Shown here: one piece after another, positions 6,713 to 14,573 of the stretch
Numbering within the stretch: the first letter of the stretch is position 1
Layout: each line of letters starts with the position of its first letter
DNA from: Endozoicomonas sp. 4G
GTDB lineage: Bacteria > Pseudomonadota > Gammaproteobacteria > Pseudomonadales > Endozoicomonadaceae
Length of the DNA stretch: 64,000 nucleotides
Assembly: GCF_023822025.1 (NCBI RefSeq)
Contig: NZ_CP082909.1
Span: 3,214,001-3,278,000 of the forward strand
Reading direction: 5' to 3'
The notes under the pieces: generated by a model
What the model was told of the DNA's origin: nothing
Seen by the model: the letters and a program-made list of their open reading frames with translations, nothing else
The model's database searches: none
Translations under genes and position numbers: made by a program

Positions 6713-7873
6713 TTGCTATCCAAAAAACCATTAACTTCAGCCTTTGTCATGGCCTTTTCTGTGCATTGCCTTAATGTCCACGCTCAGGAAAATAATATGC
6801 CTTTGCTCTTTACTCTGGCTGTCGGCAACTTCGCTCCGACTGTCGGCAAGGCGCTTACCAACACTCTGAAGCCCTTTATAGAGGTCTCATCCACGAAAAG
6901 AGTTTACGTTAGGGGAACTATTGGCCTTTACTCCTCGGGCCTGCCACAAAGACTCAGGGTACTAGAGAGTATTGAAGAAGAGAGCGAAGCCATTGAATGG
7001 TGGGAGTTGAACGGCGAGGCTAAAACTTGCCGTCGGGTAACCTCTGATGGGGGTTCTGACAGTGAAGACAATGGCACCTCTGATCAAAGCAGCGACAACC
7101 GTTCAGACGAAGACAAAGCCGATGCCAAATCTGAACACGAACAAGCCCACCGGCCTAACGACCAAAGACCCAAAAGACCCAAGCTGCACCAGTGTGACCA
7201 TGAGGGTTGCAACTACATAAGCAACCGCTCGGACAATCTGAAAATGCACAAACAGACCCACCTGCCTGACGACCAGAAACCCAAGGCACACCGGTGTGAC
7301 CATGAGGGCTGCAACTACCGCACCAACCAGTCCGGCCATCTGAAGAGACACAAACAGACCCACCTGTCTGCCGACCGGAGACCCAGGCTGTACCAGTGTG
7401 ACCATGAGGGCTGCAACTACAGTTCCGACCAGGCGGGCAATCTGAAAATACACAAACAAACCCACCTGCCTGCTGACCAGAGAACCGGGAGACCCAAAAT
7501 GCATCAGTGTGACTATAAGGACTGCAACTACATCACCGAATACACGACCAATCTGAAAAAGCACAAACGAGCCCACCTGCCTGCCGACCAGAGATCCAAG
7601 GTGCACCAGTGCGACCATGAGGGCTGCAACTACCGCACCGACTGCATGGGCAATCTGAAAGCTCACAAAAAGACCCACCTGCCTGCCGACCAGAGATCCA
7701 AGGCACACCAGTGTAACCATGAGAGCTGCAACTACAGCACCGACAACACGGGCAATTTGAACAGGCACAAACAGACCCACCTGCCTGCCGACCAGAGATC
7801 CGGGAAACTCAAAAGAAAAGCCGATGACCAGCCACCATCTAACGAGAAAAGAAAGAAGAGTGATAAAGGATGA
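6713..7873 (+). CDS. Second signal-peptide-bearing C2H2 zinc-finger protein (six fingers)
   Basis: A paralogue of the gene at 4437, 386 residues long with a TTG start at 6713; an in-frame stop at 6683 rules out a longer form. The N-terminus (KK, then a hydrophobic run ending NVHAQ) is a Sec-type signal. An acidic Ser/Asp region (about 110-140) precedes six fingers beginning at residues 161, 195, 229, 266, 300 and 334, all C-x4-C-x12-H-x3-H. The fourth finger has CDYKDC instead of CDHEGC. The tail has basic clusters (KLKRK, KRKKSDKG). The finger residues that would contact DNA differ between fingers and between the two paralogues. The last finger is almost identical in both proteins, as is the segment QENxxPLLFxLAV after the signal peptide, so they arose by gene duplication. 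Confidence 0.8.
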   Translation: MLSKKPLTSAFVMAFSVHCLNVHAQENNMPLLFTLAVGNFAPTVGKALTNTLKPFIEVSSTKRVYVRGTIGLYSSGLPQRLRVLESIEEESEAIEWWELNGEAKTCRRVTSDGGSDSEDNGTSDQSSDNRSDEDKADAKSEHEQAHRPNDQRPKRPKLHQCDHEGCNYISNRSDNLKMHKQTHLPDDQKPKAHRCDHEGCNYRTNQSGHLKRHKQTHLSADRRPRLYQCDHEGCNYSSDQAGNLKIHKQTHLPADQRTGRPKMHQCDYKDCNYITEYTTNLKKHKRAHLPADQRSKVHQCDHEGCNYRTDCMGNLKAHKKTHLPADQRSKAHQCNHESCNYSTDNTGNLNRHKQTHLPADQRSGKLKRKADDQPPSNEKRKKSDKG

Positions 7874-7936
7874 TCCGCCTCTCAAAGAATGATTTCGCAA
7901 AGATGGCAGTAAGCATTCTCGGTTAACCATACAAAA

Positions 7937-8692
7937 CTACCCGGTAATTCTGGTATATATTCTCATACCTTTATGTAATGAAAATACTGGCCATTGAGTA
8001 TTTGCATCATAAGCATCATCCTGGTTGCTGAATGTACAAGCAGATGCAGAGAACTTAGGCTCCAGTGGATAGATTTCAGGTCTGTATGCAGCCAGTAAAG
8101 AAGGTGATGTAAGCACTGTGATTTCATGATTCAGAAGTCCAGAATAATTGCTATCAGGCGAACAACGACCTACCAAAGAATCACGAACGCACATATTATA
8201 GGCTCCCCCCATAACAACGAGGCTGGTAATTTTGTTAGTCTTTAAAAAAGGCATTAATCCAGACACAGTGCATTGACTGAATACACCTGTGAAAGGACGA
8301 ATGCCGAAATCGTCTGGATCATCTATAACATTACAGAGGCTGTTAATTGTGTTAGTTGTTAAAAAAGACATTAATCTCGGCAAATTGCCTTTACTAAGAA
8401 CACCCGTGGCAGGCTTAATGCAGGAAAAATCTGGCTCTTCTATAACGTCGTAAATGTGTTTTGCACGATTTTCTCTACATTGATGAACAACAATCGTTCT
8501 ACACCCTAAGCTTTTGCAAAAACGAAGAGTTTCTTGTTGGTTGTTTATTCTAACAAGCCACGACTCATCAGTTTCAGATGGCCACTTTTCATCATCCGAT
8601 TCATCTATTACCATAACCGCAGTATTAGCATCATATTCTGGTCTATGATACTTAGCTATATCTGCAAGTAATGATCCATTTATTATTGACAT
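7937..8692 (-). CDS. Isochorismatase-like (cysteine hydrolase fold) protein with internal duplication
   Basis: The 251-residue protein has features of the isochorismatase-like hydrolase family: an early beta strand ending in Asp30 (VMVID), a candidate Lys93 (IKPATGVLS) and a late GGAYNMCVRD motif with Cys168. In the family Asp-Lys-Cys form the catalytic triad. Residues 83-119 are repeated as 122-158 (VIEEPD...INSL versus VIDDPD...ITSL). In the second copy the Lys is replaced by Arg132, so only one copy can supply the Lys. The start is well placed behind an AAAGGAG ribosome-binding site. There is no signal peptide. The region is visibly AT-rich relative to the housekeeping genes. Substrate is unknown; isochorismatase, nicotinamidase or an effector role are all possible. 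Confidence 0.55.
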   Translation of the reverse strand: MSIINGSLLADIAKYHRPEYDANTAVMVIDESDDEKWPSETDESWLVRINNQQETLRFCKSLGCRTIVVHQCRENRAKHIYDVIEEPDFSCIKPATGVLSKGNLPRLMSFLTTNTINSLCNVIDDPDDFGIRPFTGVFSQCTVSGLMPFLKTNKITSLVVMGGAYNMCVRDSLVGRCSPDSNYSGLLNHEITVLTSPSLLAAYRPEIYPLEPKFSASACTFSNQDDAYDANTQWPVFSLHKGMRIYTRITG

Positions 8693-8724
8693 CTTTAAAC
8701 TCCTTTTTTAAATTTTTACCATTA

Positions 8725-9738
8725 TCATGTATGGCTTTCAACCCGATCAACTCCCTCGTCTAGCTGGATTTCCTCTACTTCTAAAAAAACCTTATCTTCT
8801 GGTTTCATACGCAAATAATTTCTTGAAAATGAAAACAGCCTAAAAAAGGGACGATCATCCGAATTTTTTAAAGCCGAAAACAACTCAGGCAAAACCTTCT
8901 GATTAAAAACAGCTTTAGAGACAGATTGGTTTTTTCTTGTTTTGACAATTTTATCAAATGACGGTTTAATTTTTCTGAATTCCTGATGGTATTTTTTTGC
9001 TGTAGACTGTGTTTTTTCAGAAAAAGGGGTTGGCAATTTTGTTTTGCGATGCAATGAAACAGCATCATTCCATTCTTTAAAATAGTTATGCTGGTCTTTT
9101 ATCATTGAAGAGTCACCAGTAAGCCATTGCTCAAGAGTAAAAGCTCCTACCATCGACTGTAATACCTGAAACCCCTCATCGTTCCTGAGAATAACGAAAT
9201 GATGATAATATTCTCTATCGCCATAAGCCGTACTTCTAAGCTTGTGAATAAACAGACGACCCTGGCCTGATTCGCTATTGATATATTTCTTATAGGCATC
9301 CTGATCGTCAAGTGAAAAAACATAAAATTCTGAAGGGTTGTTTTTGGTGAAGTATTTTTTAATGACTTGTGCCGTATCATGGCAGTTAGTCACTTCCTTT
9401 AGTTCATTGATGCTCAATGCTAATGGACATAATGCTGTGCCATTTTTTTTCACAGACGACTCATCAGACAGACACTTTTCATCAACGCAAACACGCTTTG
9501 AAAATGCCCAGGCCGTTTCATCTGAAGTACTCTGAACACACTGTGATCTGTTCTGTGATACAACCGATTGCCCTGCACCTGATACCGAGAGAAAATTAAG
9601 CAATAAAGGTTCACTCTCGTCATTTACAGTGACATCTCTACCCATACTGACACCCGTTCGAGTTCTCTCCAGTCGGGTTGACTTGGCTGGCGGCATAAAT
9701 GAATCAGCATTTCCGGAGTCATTATTTACAGGATCCAT
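8725..9738 (-). CDS. Uncharacterised, possibly secreted effector with Cys-His-Asp arrangement
   Basis: I do not recognise a family. The 337-residue protein has a disordered, Ser/Asp-rich N-terminus of about 100 residues without a Sec signal. A globular core (about 105-210) follows, with Cys119 at the start of a predicted helix (NCHDTAQVI), His180 at the start of a beta strand (HHFVIL), Asp187 and Gln194 (LQS). This order resembles papain-fold cysteine proteases or transglutaminases and bacterial effectors built on that fold. The C-terminal third is basic and helical. An AAGAGGA ribosome-binding site precedes the ATG. It sits 32 bp upstream of the isochorismatase-like gene, with which it is probably cotranscribed. 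Catalytic function is only a suggestion from motif order. Confidence 0.45.
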   Translation of the reverse strand: MDPVNNDSGNADSFMPPAKSTRLERTRTGVSMGRDVTVNDESEPLLLNFLSVSGAGQSVVSQNRSQCVQSTSDETAWAFSKRVCVDEKCLSDESSVKKNGTALCPLALSINELKEVTNCHDTAQVIKKYFTKNNPSEFYVFSLDDQDAYKKYINSESGQGRLFIHKLRSTAYGDREYYHHFVILRNDEGFQVLQSMVGAFTLEQWLTGDSSMIKDQHNYFKEWNDAVSLHRKTKLPTPFSEKTQSTAKKYHQEFRKIKPSFDKIVKTRKNQSVSKAVFNQKVLPELFSALKNSDDRPFFRLFSFSRNYLRMKPEDKVFLEVEEIQLDEGVDRVESHT

Positions 9739-9941
9739 AATCTGTTCCTCTTATCCCCAGAGTAACAAGGAGATTAAAAATTGCTATGCAGATTAGAATC
9801 AGTTTTAAAATCAAAGTTCATAACAATGGTGTCAAGTACAACTAACAAAGTTTCTTTTTGACACAAATAGTCACACCATTTTGACAGGAAAGGTCACAGC
9901 TCCGAATTTTCCCCGTATCCCTGTAAATACCGAAAATACTT

Positions 9942-9955
9942 TTGATATTAATCAA
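9942..9955. promoter_or_regulatory. Consensus FNR box upstream of the ttr-like operon
   Basis: The 14-bp sequence TTGATATTAATCAA fits the FNR/ANR consensus TTGAT-N4-ATCAA exactly. It lies 61 bp upstream of the ATG of the cytochrome b gene, a suitable distance for activation. It implies oxygen-regulated (anaerobic) expression of the operon, as expected for tetrathionate-type respiration. Confidence 0.8.
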
Positions 9956-10016
9956 AAAACCGCATCACCATCGCGTCTAAAATCTCGACCAAACAAATCC
10001 TGCACGTGAGAAACCT

Positions 10017-10802
10017 ATGGAACCGTCCAGAAGCGAAGGGTTTAGCTCAGCCATACTAAACCTTTTCTCGTATCAACCGCTCATTTCCTGGCTGTTAGTA
10101 GCCAGTGTCTTTGGAGTCATCCTGACGCTGGCGCTGTTTGTTGTTATCAATGGCCGCAGTCGATTGGAACATGGCTACAGCGGGATACCCATACGACGCT
10201 GGTCAACCCGAAGCATTGTTGCTCACTGGCTGGGAGCAATCCCCTGCCTCTTTTTAATTGTCACCGGTCTGGTATTGGGTGCAGGTAAAACCTTCTTTGA
10301 TACCCAAAGCAACAGCTGGGGCACTGTCGTCAATCTGGCTTCCGATCTGCATGAATTTATGGCCTTTCCCTTTATGCTGGGTGGACTGGCCATGATCCTG
10401 ATGTGGTGGCAGCAGCAACGTTTTGTTCGTTACGACCTGGACTGGTTTAAACAGTTTGGCGGCTACATTAATTCTGGTCAGCCCAAACACCCCGATGCCG
10501 GTTTTTCCAGCGGTGGCGAAAAGCTCTGGTTCTGGGTATTCAGTTTCTGCTTTCTGGTACTTTCCGTGACCGGATTAATGCTGTTTTTTCCGGCTATTGA
10601 GCCCGGTTACTCTCTGGCGCCCCTTGTGATCGCCGCGCACATTGGATCCGCCATGGTTCTCGGCGCTTTTGCTGTCGTACATATTTTTATGGCAGCCATT
10701 ATGTCTGAAGGTGCCATGGGCACCATGATCAACGGCCATTGCGACAGCAACTGGGCCAAACAACACCATAACCGCTGGTTTGAAACCATTAAAAAGCCAT
10801 AA
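10017..10802 (+). CDS. Membrane cytochrome b subunit (formate dehydrogenase gamma type) of ttr-like reductase
   Basis: The 261-residue protein has about four to five transmembrane helices and resembles the cytochrome b561/FDH gamma family. Candidate haem-ligand histidines lie in VAHWLG, SDLHEFMAF, AAHIGSAM and VVHIFMA. In this role it would pass electrons between the quinone pool and the TtrB-like ferredoxin. Salmonella-type tetrathionate reductases instead use an NrfD-like TtrC, so this is a different membrane module. It is the first gene of a three-gene operon, with ttrB-like starting 12 bp downstream. Its last about 60 bp are also present in the duplicated block at 5688. Confidence 0.75.
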   Translation: MEPSRSEGFSSAILNLFSYQPLISWLLVASVFGVILTLALFVVINGRSRLEHGYSGIPIRRWSTRSIVAHWLGAIPCLFLIVTGLVLGAGKTFFDTQSNSWGTVVNLASDLHEFMAFPFMLGGLAMILMWWQQQRFVRYDLDWFKQFGGYINSGQPKHPDAGFSSGGEKLWFWVFSFCFLVLSVTGLMLFFPAIEPGYSLAPLVIAAHIGSAMVLGAFAVVHIFMAAIMSEGAMGTMINGHCDSNWAKQHHNRWFETIKKP

Positions 10803-11853
10803 GGATACTTTGACATGGATAGACGTAATGCTATTCGGCTGATGATCGGCGGTGCTGCGGTATCAATGATCTCTGCTACACCGGCCATCGCCGCCATTCG
10901 CAAAAGCAGCAGTAATGGCGAAAAACATCTGGCCATGGCCATCGACCTGAAAAGTTGCAATGGCTGCAAAGCCTGTGTAACCGCCTGCGGTGTTGAAAAT
11001 GGCAACCGCCCTGATGAACACCGCACTCAGGTATTGCAAGCCATCGTTGAAAAAGACGACAAACAATACGCACTGAACCTGCCACTGTTGTGTAATAACT
11101 GCAGTGACCCTTCCTGCGTCACTGTCTGCCCAACCGGTGCCACCTTCAAACGTAAGGAAGACGGCATCATTGTGGTGGATTCCACCAGCTGTATTAACTG
11201 CCGCTTCTGCAGCATGGCCTGTCCCTATGACGGCTCACGATTCAGCAACAGTGATACCGGCACTATGGATAAATGCAATTTCTGCGTCCAGCGAACCACC
11301 CAGAACCTGCTACCTGCCTGTGTTGAGTCCTGTACCGGAGCTGCCCGTATTTTTGGTGACCTGAACAATCCTGACAGCGAAATCTCCCGTTTTCTGGCCA
11401 GTCAGGAGGCCATGGTCTTGCAATCCAGCAAAAACACCCAACCGAATGTCTTCTATGTCGGTCTGACCAGCGAAGAAGCCGAGCAACCCCGCAGCCTGCA
11501 TATTGAACAGAACTGGCAGAGATAATCATGATGAAACGCAGAGATTTCCTCAAATCCGGCCCAATAGCCGCAGCCGCAGCGGTCGCTTCCGGTACCTGTC
11601 TGGCGTCCGATAGTAACCGTGACGACATCAGTAAATACGCACCCACTTCACTGAGCCCTGAATTCAAGGTCAACAGCAGTGGTGAACTTGAAGCCAATCC
11701 CGATCAACGGATGGCCTTTTCCATGTGCTTTGGCTGTTACTCAACCTGTGCGGTCAGGGCAAGAATCGATAACGCATCGGATCAGGTGGTCAGAGTGGCA
11801 GGCAACCCCTATGGTGCTGCGGCCCTCACCACCCCTATGGATCTGGCAACACC
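10742..11853 (+). repeat. Intact source copy of the duplicated ttr-like segment
   Basis: This stretch spans the end of the cytochrome b gene, all of ttrB-like and the beginning of ttrA-like, and is the undeleted counterpart of 5688-6620. It contains both CCAGCGAA octamers (11288-11295 and 11467-11474) that flank the 179 bp missing in the other copy. Confidence 0.92.
10815..11525 (+). CDS. ttrB: TtrB-like four [4Fe-4S] cluster electron-transfer subunit
   Basis: The 236-residue protein starts with a twin-arginine-like leader (MDRRNAIRL followed by a hydrophobic stretch). It carries four cysteine clusters: CNGCKAC-x3-C, CNNC-x4-C-x3-C, CINCRFC-x3-C and CNFC with ACVESC. This is the DmsB/TtrB ferredoxin-like pattern, and the LLPACVESC and VFYVGL regions fit Salmonella TtrB well. 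It would sit in the periplasm, carrying electrons from the membrane cytochrome b to the molybdenum subunit. ttrA-like starts 2 bp downstream. The symbol is by family; the true substrate of the complex is not proven by the sequence. Confidence 0.8.
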   Translation: MDRRNAIRLMIGGAAVSMISATPAIAAIRKSSSNGEKHLAMAIDLKSCNGCKACVTACGVENGNRPDEHRTQVLQAIVEKDDKQYALNLPLLCNNCSDPSCVTVCPTGATFKRKEDGIIVVDSTSCINCRFCSMACPYDGSRFSNSDTGTMDKCNFCVQRTTQNLLPACVESCTGAARIFGDLNNPDSEISRFLASQEAMVLQSSKNTQPNVFYVGLTSEEAEQPRSLHIEQNWQR

Positions 11854-14569
11854 GCCCAGGGAAGCCTTCCAGAAACTGTCGGCAGTAGCAGACCAGGGAC
11901 TTGCTAACCGGGCAACGCTCTGTGGCCGGGGCAATTCGGTGGTTGATGCTTTTAACGACCCCCATCGTATTACTCAATGCCTGAAGCGTGTGGGTAAGCG
12001 AGGTGAGGACAAGTGGCAGACCATTTCTTATGAACAGCTGCTGGAAGAAGTTACCGAAGGCGGCGACCTGTTTGGCGAAGGCCCGGTGGCAGGCCTGAAA
12101 AAGATTCATCGCAATAACGCTTTGGCAAACCCCGATTTCCCGGACTTTGGCCCAAGTCGAAATCAGCTGTTGGGTACCGCCTGCAAAAACCAGTTCGCCC
12201 GAAAACAGTTCTTTGACCGCTTTCTTTTTAAATCCTGGGGCACCCCCAACCATGGCGTAAAAAGTGCCTACTGTGGTGTCAGCAGTGGCAGTATGGGGAT
12301 CACCTCGGCCTCTGCCATTGATATTAACCATTGTGAATTTGCCATTTTCATTGGCTCCAATCCGGGTCTGGTCAGCGACAATGCCAATATATCCGCGCGA
12401 CGCATGGGCAATGCACTGACCTCCAGGAAGAATTTCAAGTACGTGATCATCGACCCGATCCTGAGAGCCTCAACACCTGCTGCCAGCCATGAAAACAGTG
12501 AATGGATTCCCGTCCGGACCGGCTCTGATACTGCACTGATGTTTGCCATGTTGCAGTACATTATTAATCAGGAGCGTTACAATGCTGACTTCCTGTCCAT
12601 TGCTAACCAGAAAGCGGCTGAAACGTTTGGCGAGGTAAATCACTCCAATGCCACCTATCTGGTGGTCAGGGACAAGGATCACCCGCTTTACAACCAGTTT
12701 CTGACTGCCAGCGCCATCGGTCTTGGCGATGAAAACACCCAGGTCGTCATTGATAAAGCCAGCGGTTTGCCGGTGGCCAGTAGCACCATGAAAAAAGCCA
12801 AACTGCTTTTCAATGGTCAGTTGTCGCTTACCGATGGCTCTTCTGTAATGGTTGAAACCGCTTTTTCTCTGCTGAAAAAGCGAGTCAATGAAAAAACCAT
12901 GGACGACTATGCAAACCATTGTCAGATTCCCGTTGCAAAGATTGAAGCTTTGGCTAAAGAATTTACCTCTCATGGCAGAAAGGCCGGTATCGTCAACTAC
13001 ACCGGCATCAGTGTTCCTGACAGTATTCAGTTTGAAATGGCCCTGACCACACTGAATGCGATGAATGGCTCCAGTAATGCCAAAGGCGGTACGTCCTACC
13101 ACAATGGTTCAACCATGAGTGGTAAGTACAACATTACCGCTGCTCCGCTCTATGACTTAATGGCGTTTGAGCACACCCGGCTCGAAGGCTTCAGTGCTGA
13201 ACGCTTTGGCAACTACGAAGAAAGCCATGAATACCGGGAGAAAGTTCGCAAGGGCTTACCACCCTACCCCGCCAATAACCCCTGGCTGGTGAATGACAAA
13301 CCGCTTCATAACAGTGGCTCGCACCTGATCGCTCATGCCAATAAAGATCCCTATCAGTTCAAAGCCTGGATTAATTGGTCCAGCAATCCGATTTATGGCT
13401 GCCCCGGACTGGCCAATCAGGTTGAAGAGTCCATCAAAGACCCCGGCCAGCTGGGTCTGATGATTGCCGTTGATGCCTACCTCAACGAAACCAATCAGTA
13501 TGCCGATTATTTTGTGCCGGATCTTGTGCAATATGAGCAATGGTCCATGGCCCGAATGGGCAGCAGCCTGGTCGTTGGAGAATCAGCCTGCGCCCCGATT
13601 GTTGAGCCAAGAACGGTAAAGAACCAGCACAATCAGCCCGTTTGCATGGAACAGTTTGTGATTGATATTGCCAAACGTCTGGAACTAAAAGGGTTTGGCG
13701 AGAACGCCTTCAAGGATGTTCAGGGCAAACCCTGTGCGCTGCATACGCCGGAAGACTTTTATGTTCGCCTCTATGCCAACCTGGCTCATTCCGGTAAGCC
13801 ATTACCCAATCCAACAGCGGATGATTTAAAACTCACCAGTGTCGACCGACTCACCACACAGTTCAGTGAGCGGCTGAAGCCTGAAGAACTGGGTCCAACC
13901 CTGTTTATGCTGACCCGGGGAGGCCGGTATGAACCTTTGCAGAGCCTGTACGAAGGTGAGTTCTTCCATAAATCATTGCGAAAGCCGTTCCAGCACCAGA
14001 TCTATAACGAGAAGATGACCCGCAGAAAAGACTCCTATACAGGTCAACCTTTTGAAGGATTACCGGTCTTTGACGTTCACCGTTTCTGGGATGGCACACC
14101 GGTCAGGGAGCTTTGGAGTGAAGAGGATTATCCCTATCTGCTGTCTACCTTCAAGTCCCATATGCGCAGCCCCTACTCTGTGGCTCTGCCCAGGATCACG
14201 GCCCTGGGGGAAGAAAACTTTATCCAGATGCATCAGGATGATGCTGCCAGACAAAGCCTGAAAACCGGAGACAAGGCGCGACTGACATTCCCTAACGGCG
14301 AATCCATTGAAGGGATTATTCAGGCCGATAAAGGGACGGCCCAAAACACGGTATCCATCGCCCACGGTTACGGTCACACGGCATTTGGCGCCAGAGATAT
14401 TTTTATTGACGACGAGCGTCGTCCTGGTTTGAAAAGCAGGGCTGGCGGGATCTCAACCAATGCCATCAGTGCCGGAGACCCAACTTGCAGGGGCGCCTCA
14501 CTGATGAGAGAAAGCCGTTCCGGAGCTGCGATTCGACACAGCATCCCATTGCGGGTAGAAAAGGTCTGA
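11528..14569 (+). CDS. ttrA: TtrA-like molybdopterin oxidoreductase catalytic subunit
   Basis: At 1013 residues the length fits TtrA (about 1020), longer than most DMSO-reductase-family enzymes. The Tat signal KRRDFLK is at residues 3-9. A [4Fe-4S] site is formed by Cys67, Cys70, Cys74 (CFGC-x3-C) and Cys132 (LCGRG). Molybdopterin domains follow, including the segment YCGVSSGSM, which may hold the Mo-ligand cysteine. The C-terminal cofactor-binding domain ends in the AGDPTC and IRHSIP motifs. The enzyme would act in the periplasm as a terminal reductase; tetrathionate is the best family guess, but arsenate- or selenate-type substrates cannot be excluded. No ttrRS two-component system is present in the window. 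The stop lies 4 bp from that of the convergent holB. Confidence 0.8.
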   Translation: MMKRRDFLKSGPIAAAAAVASGTCLASDSNRDDISKYAPTSLSPEFKVNSSGELEANPDQRMAFSMCFGCYSTCAVRARIDNASDQVVRVAGNPYGAAALTTPMDLATPPREAFQKLSAVADQGLANRATLCGRGNSVVDAFNDPHRITQCLKRVGKRGEDKWQTISYEQLLEEVTEGGDLFGEGPVAGLKKIHRNNALANPDFPDFGPSRNQLLGTACKNQFARKQFFDRFLFKSWGTPNHGVKSAYCGVSSGSMGITSASAIDINHCEFAIFIGSNPGLVSDNANISARRMGNALTSRKNFKYVIIDPILRASTPAASHENSEWIPVRTGSDTALMFAMLQYIINQERYNADFLSIANQKAAETFGEVNHSNATYLVVRDKDHPLYNQFLTASAIGLGDENTQVVIDKASGLPVASSTMKKAKLLFNGQLSLTDGSSVMVETAFSLLKKRVNEKTMDDYANHCQIPVAKIEALAKEFTSHGRKAGIVNYTGISVPDSIQFEMALTTLNAMNGSSNAKGGTSYHNGSTMSGKYNITAAPLYDLMAFEHTRLEGFSAERFGNYEESHEYREKVRKGLPPYPANNPWLVNDKPLHNSGSHLIAHANKDPYQFKAWINWSSNPIYGCPGLANQVEESIKDPGQLGLMIAVDAYLNETNQYADYFVPDLVQYEQWSMARMGSSLVVGESACAPIVEPRTVKNQHNQPVCMEQFVIDIAKRLELKGFGENAFKDVQGKPCALHTPEDFYVRLYANLAHSGKPLPNPTADDLKLTSVDRLTTQFSERLKPEELGPTLFMLTRGGRYEPLQSLYEGEFFHKSLRKPFQHQIYNEKMTRRKDSYTGQPFEGLPVFDVHRFWDGTPVRELWSEEDYPYLLSTFKSHMRSPYSVALPRITALGEENFIQMHQDDAARQSLKTGDKARLTFPNGESIEGIIQADKGTAQNTVSIAHGYGHTAFGARDIFIDDERRPGLKSRAGGISTNAISAGDPTCRGASLMRESRSGAAIRHSIPLRVEKV

Positions 14570-14573
14570 TCCT

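Noticed and set aside
7103-7930. 275-codon open frame on the minus strand across the second zinc-finger gene
   Set aside because: It arises from the repetitive codon use of the finger repeats; a similar antisense frame exists over the first paralogue, and neither has a recognisable domain or ribosome-binding site.
10017-10802. TtrC assignment for the membrane subunit
   Set aside because: It is a small haem b protein of the FDH gamma type and not an NrfD-like polytopic TtrC, so the symbol was withheld.
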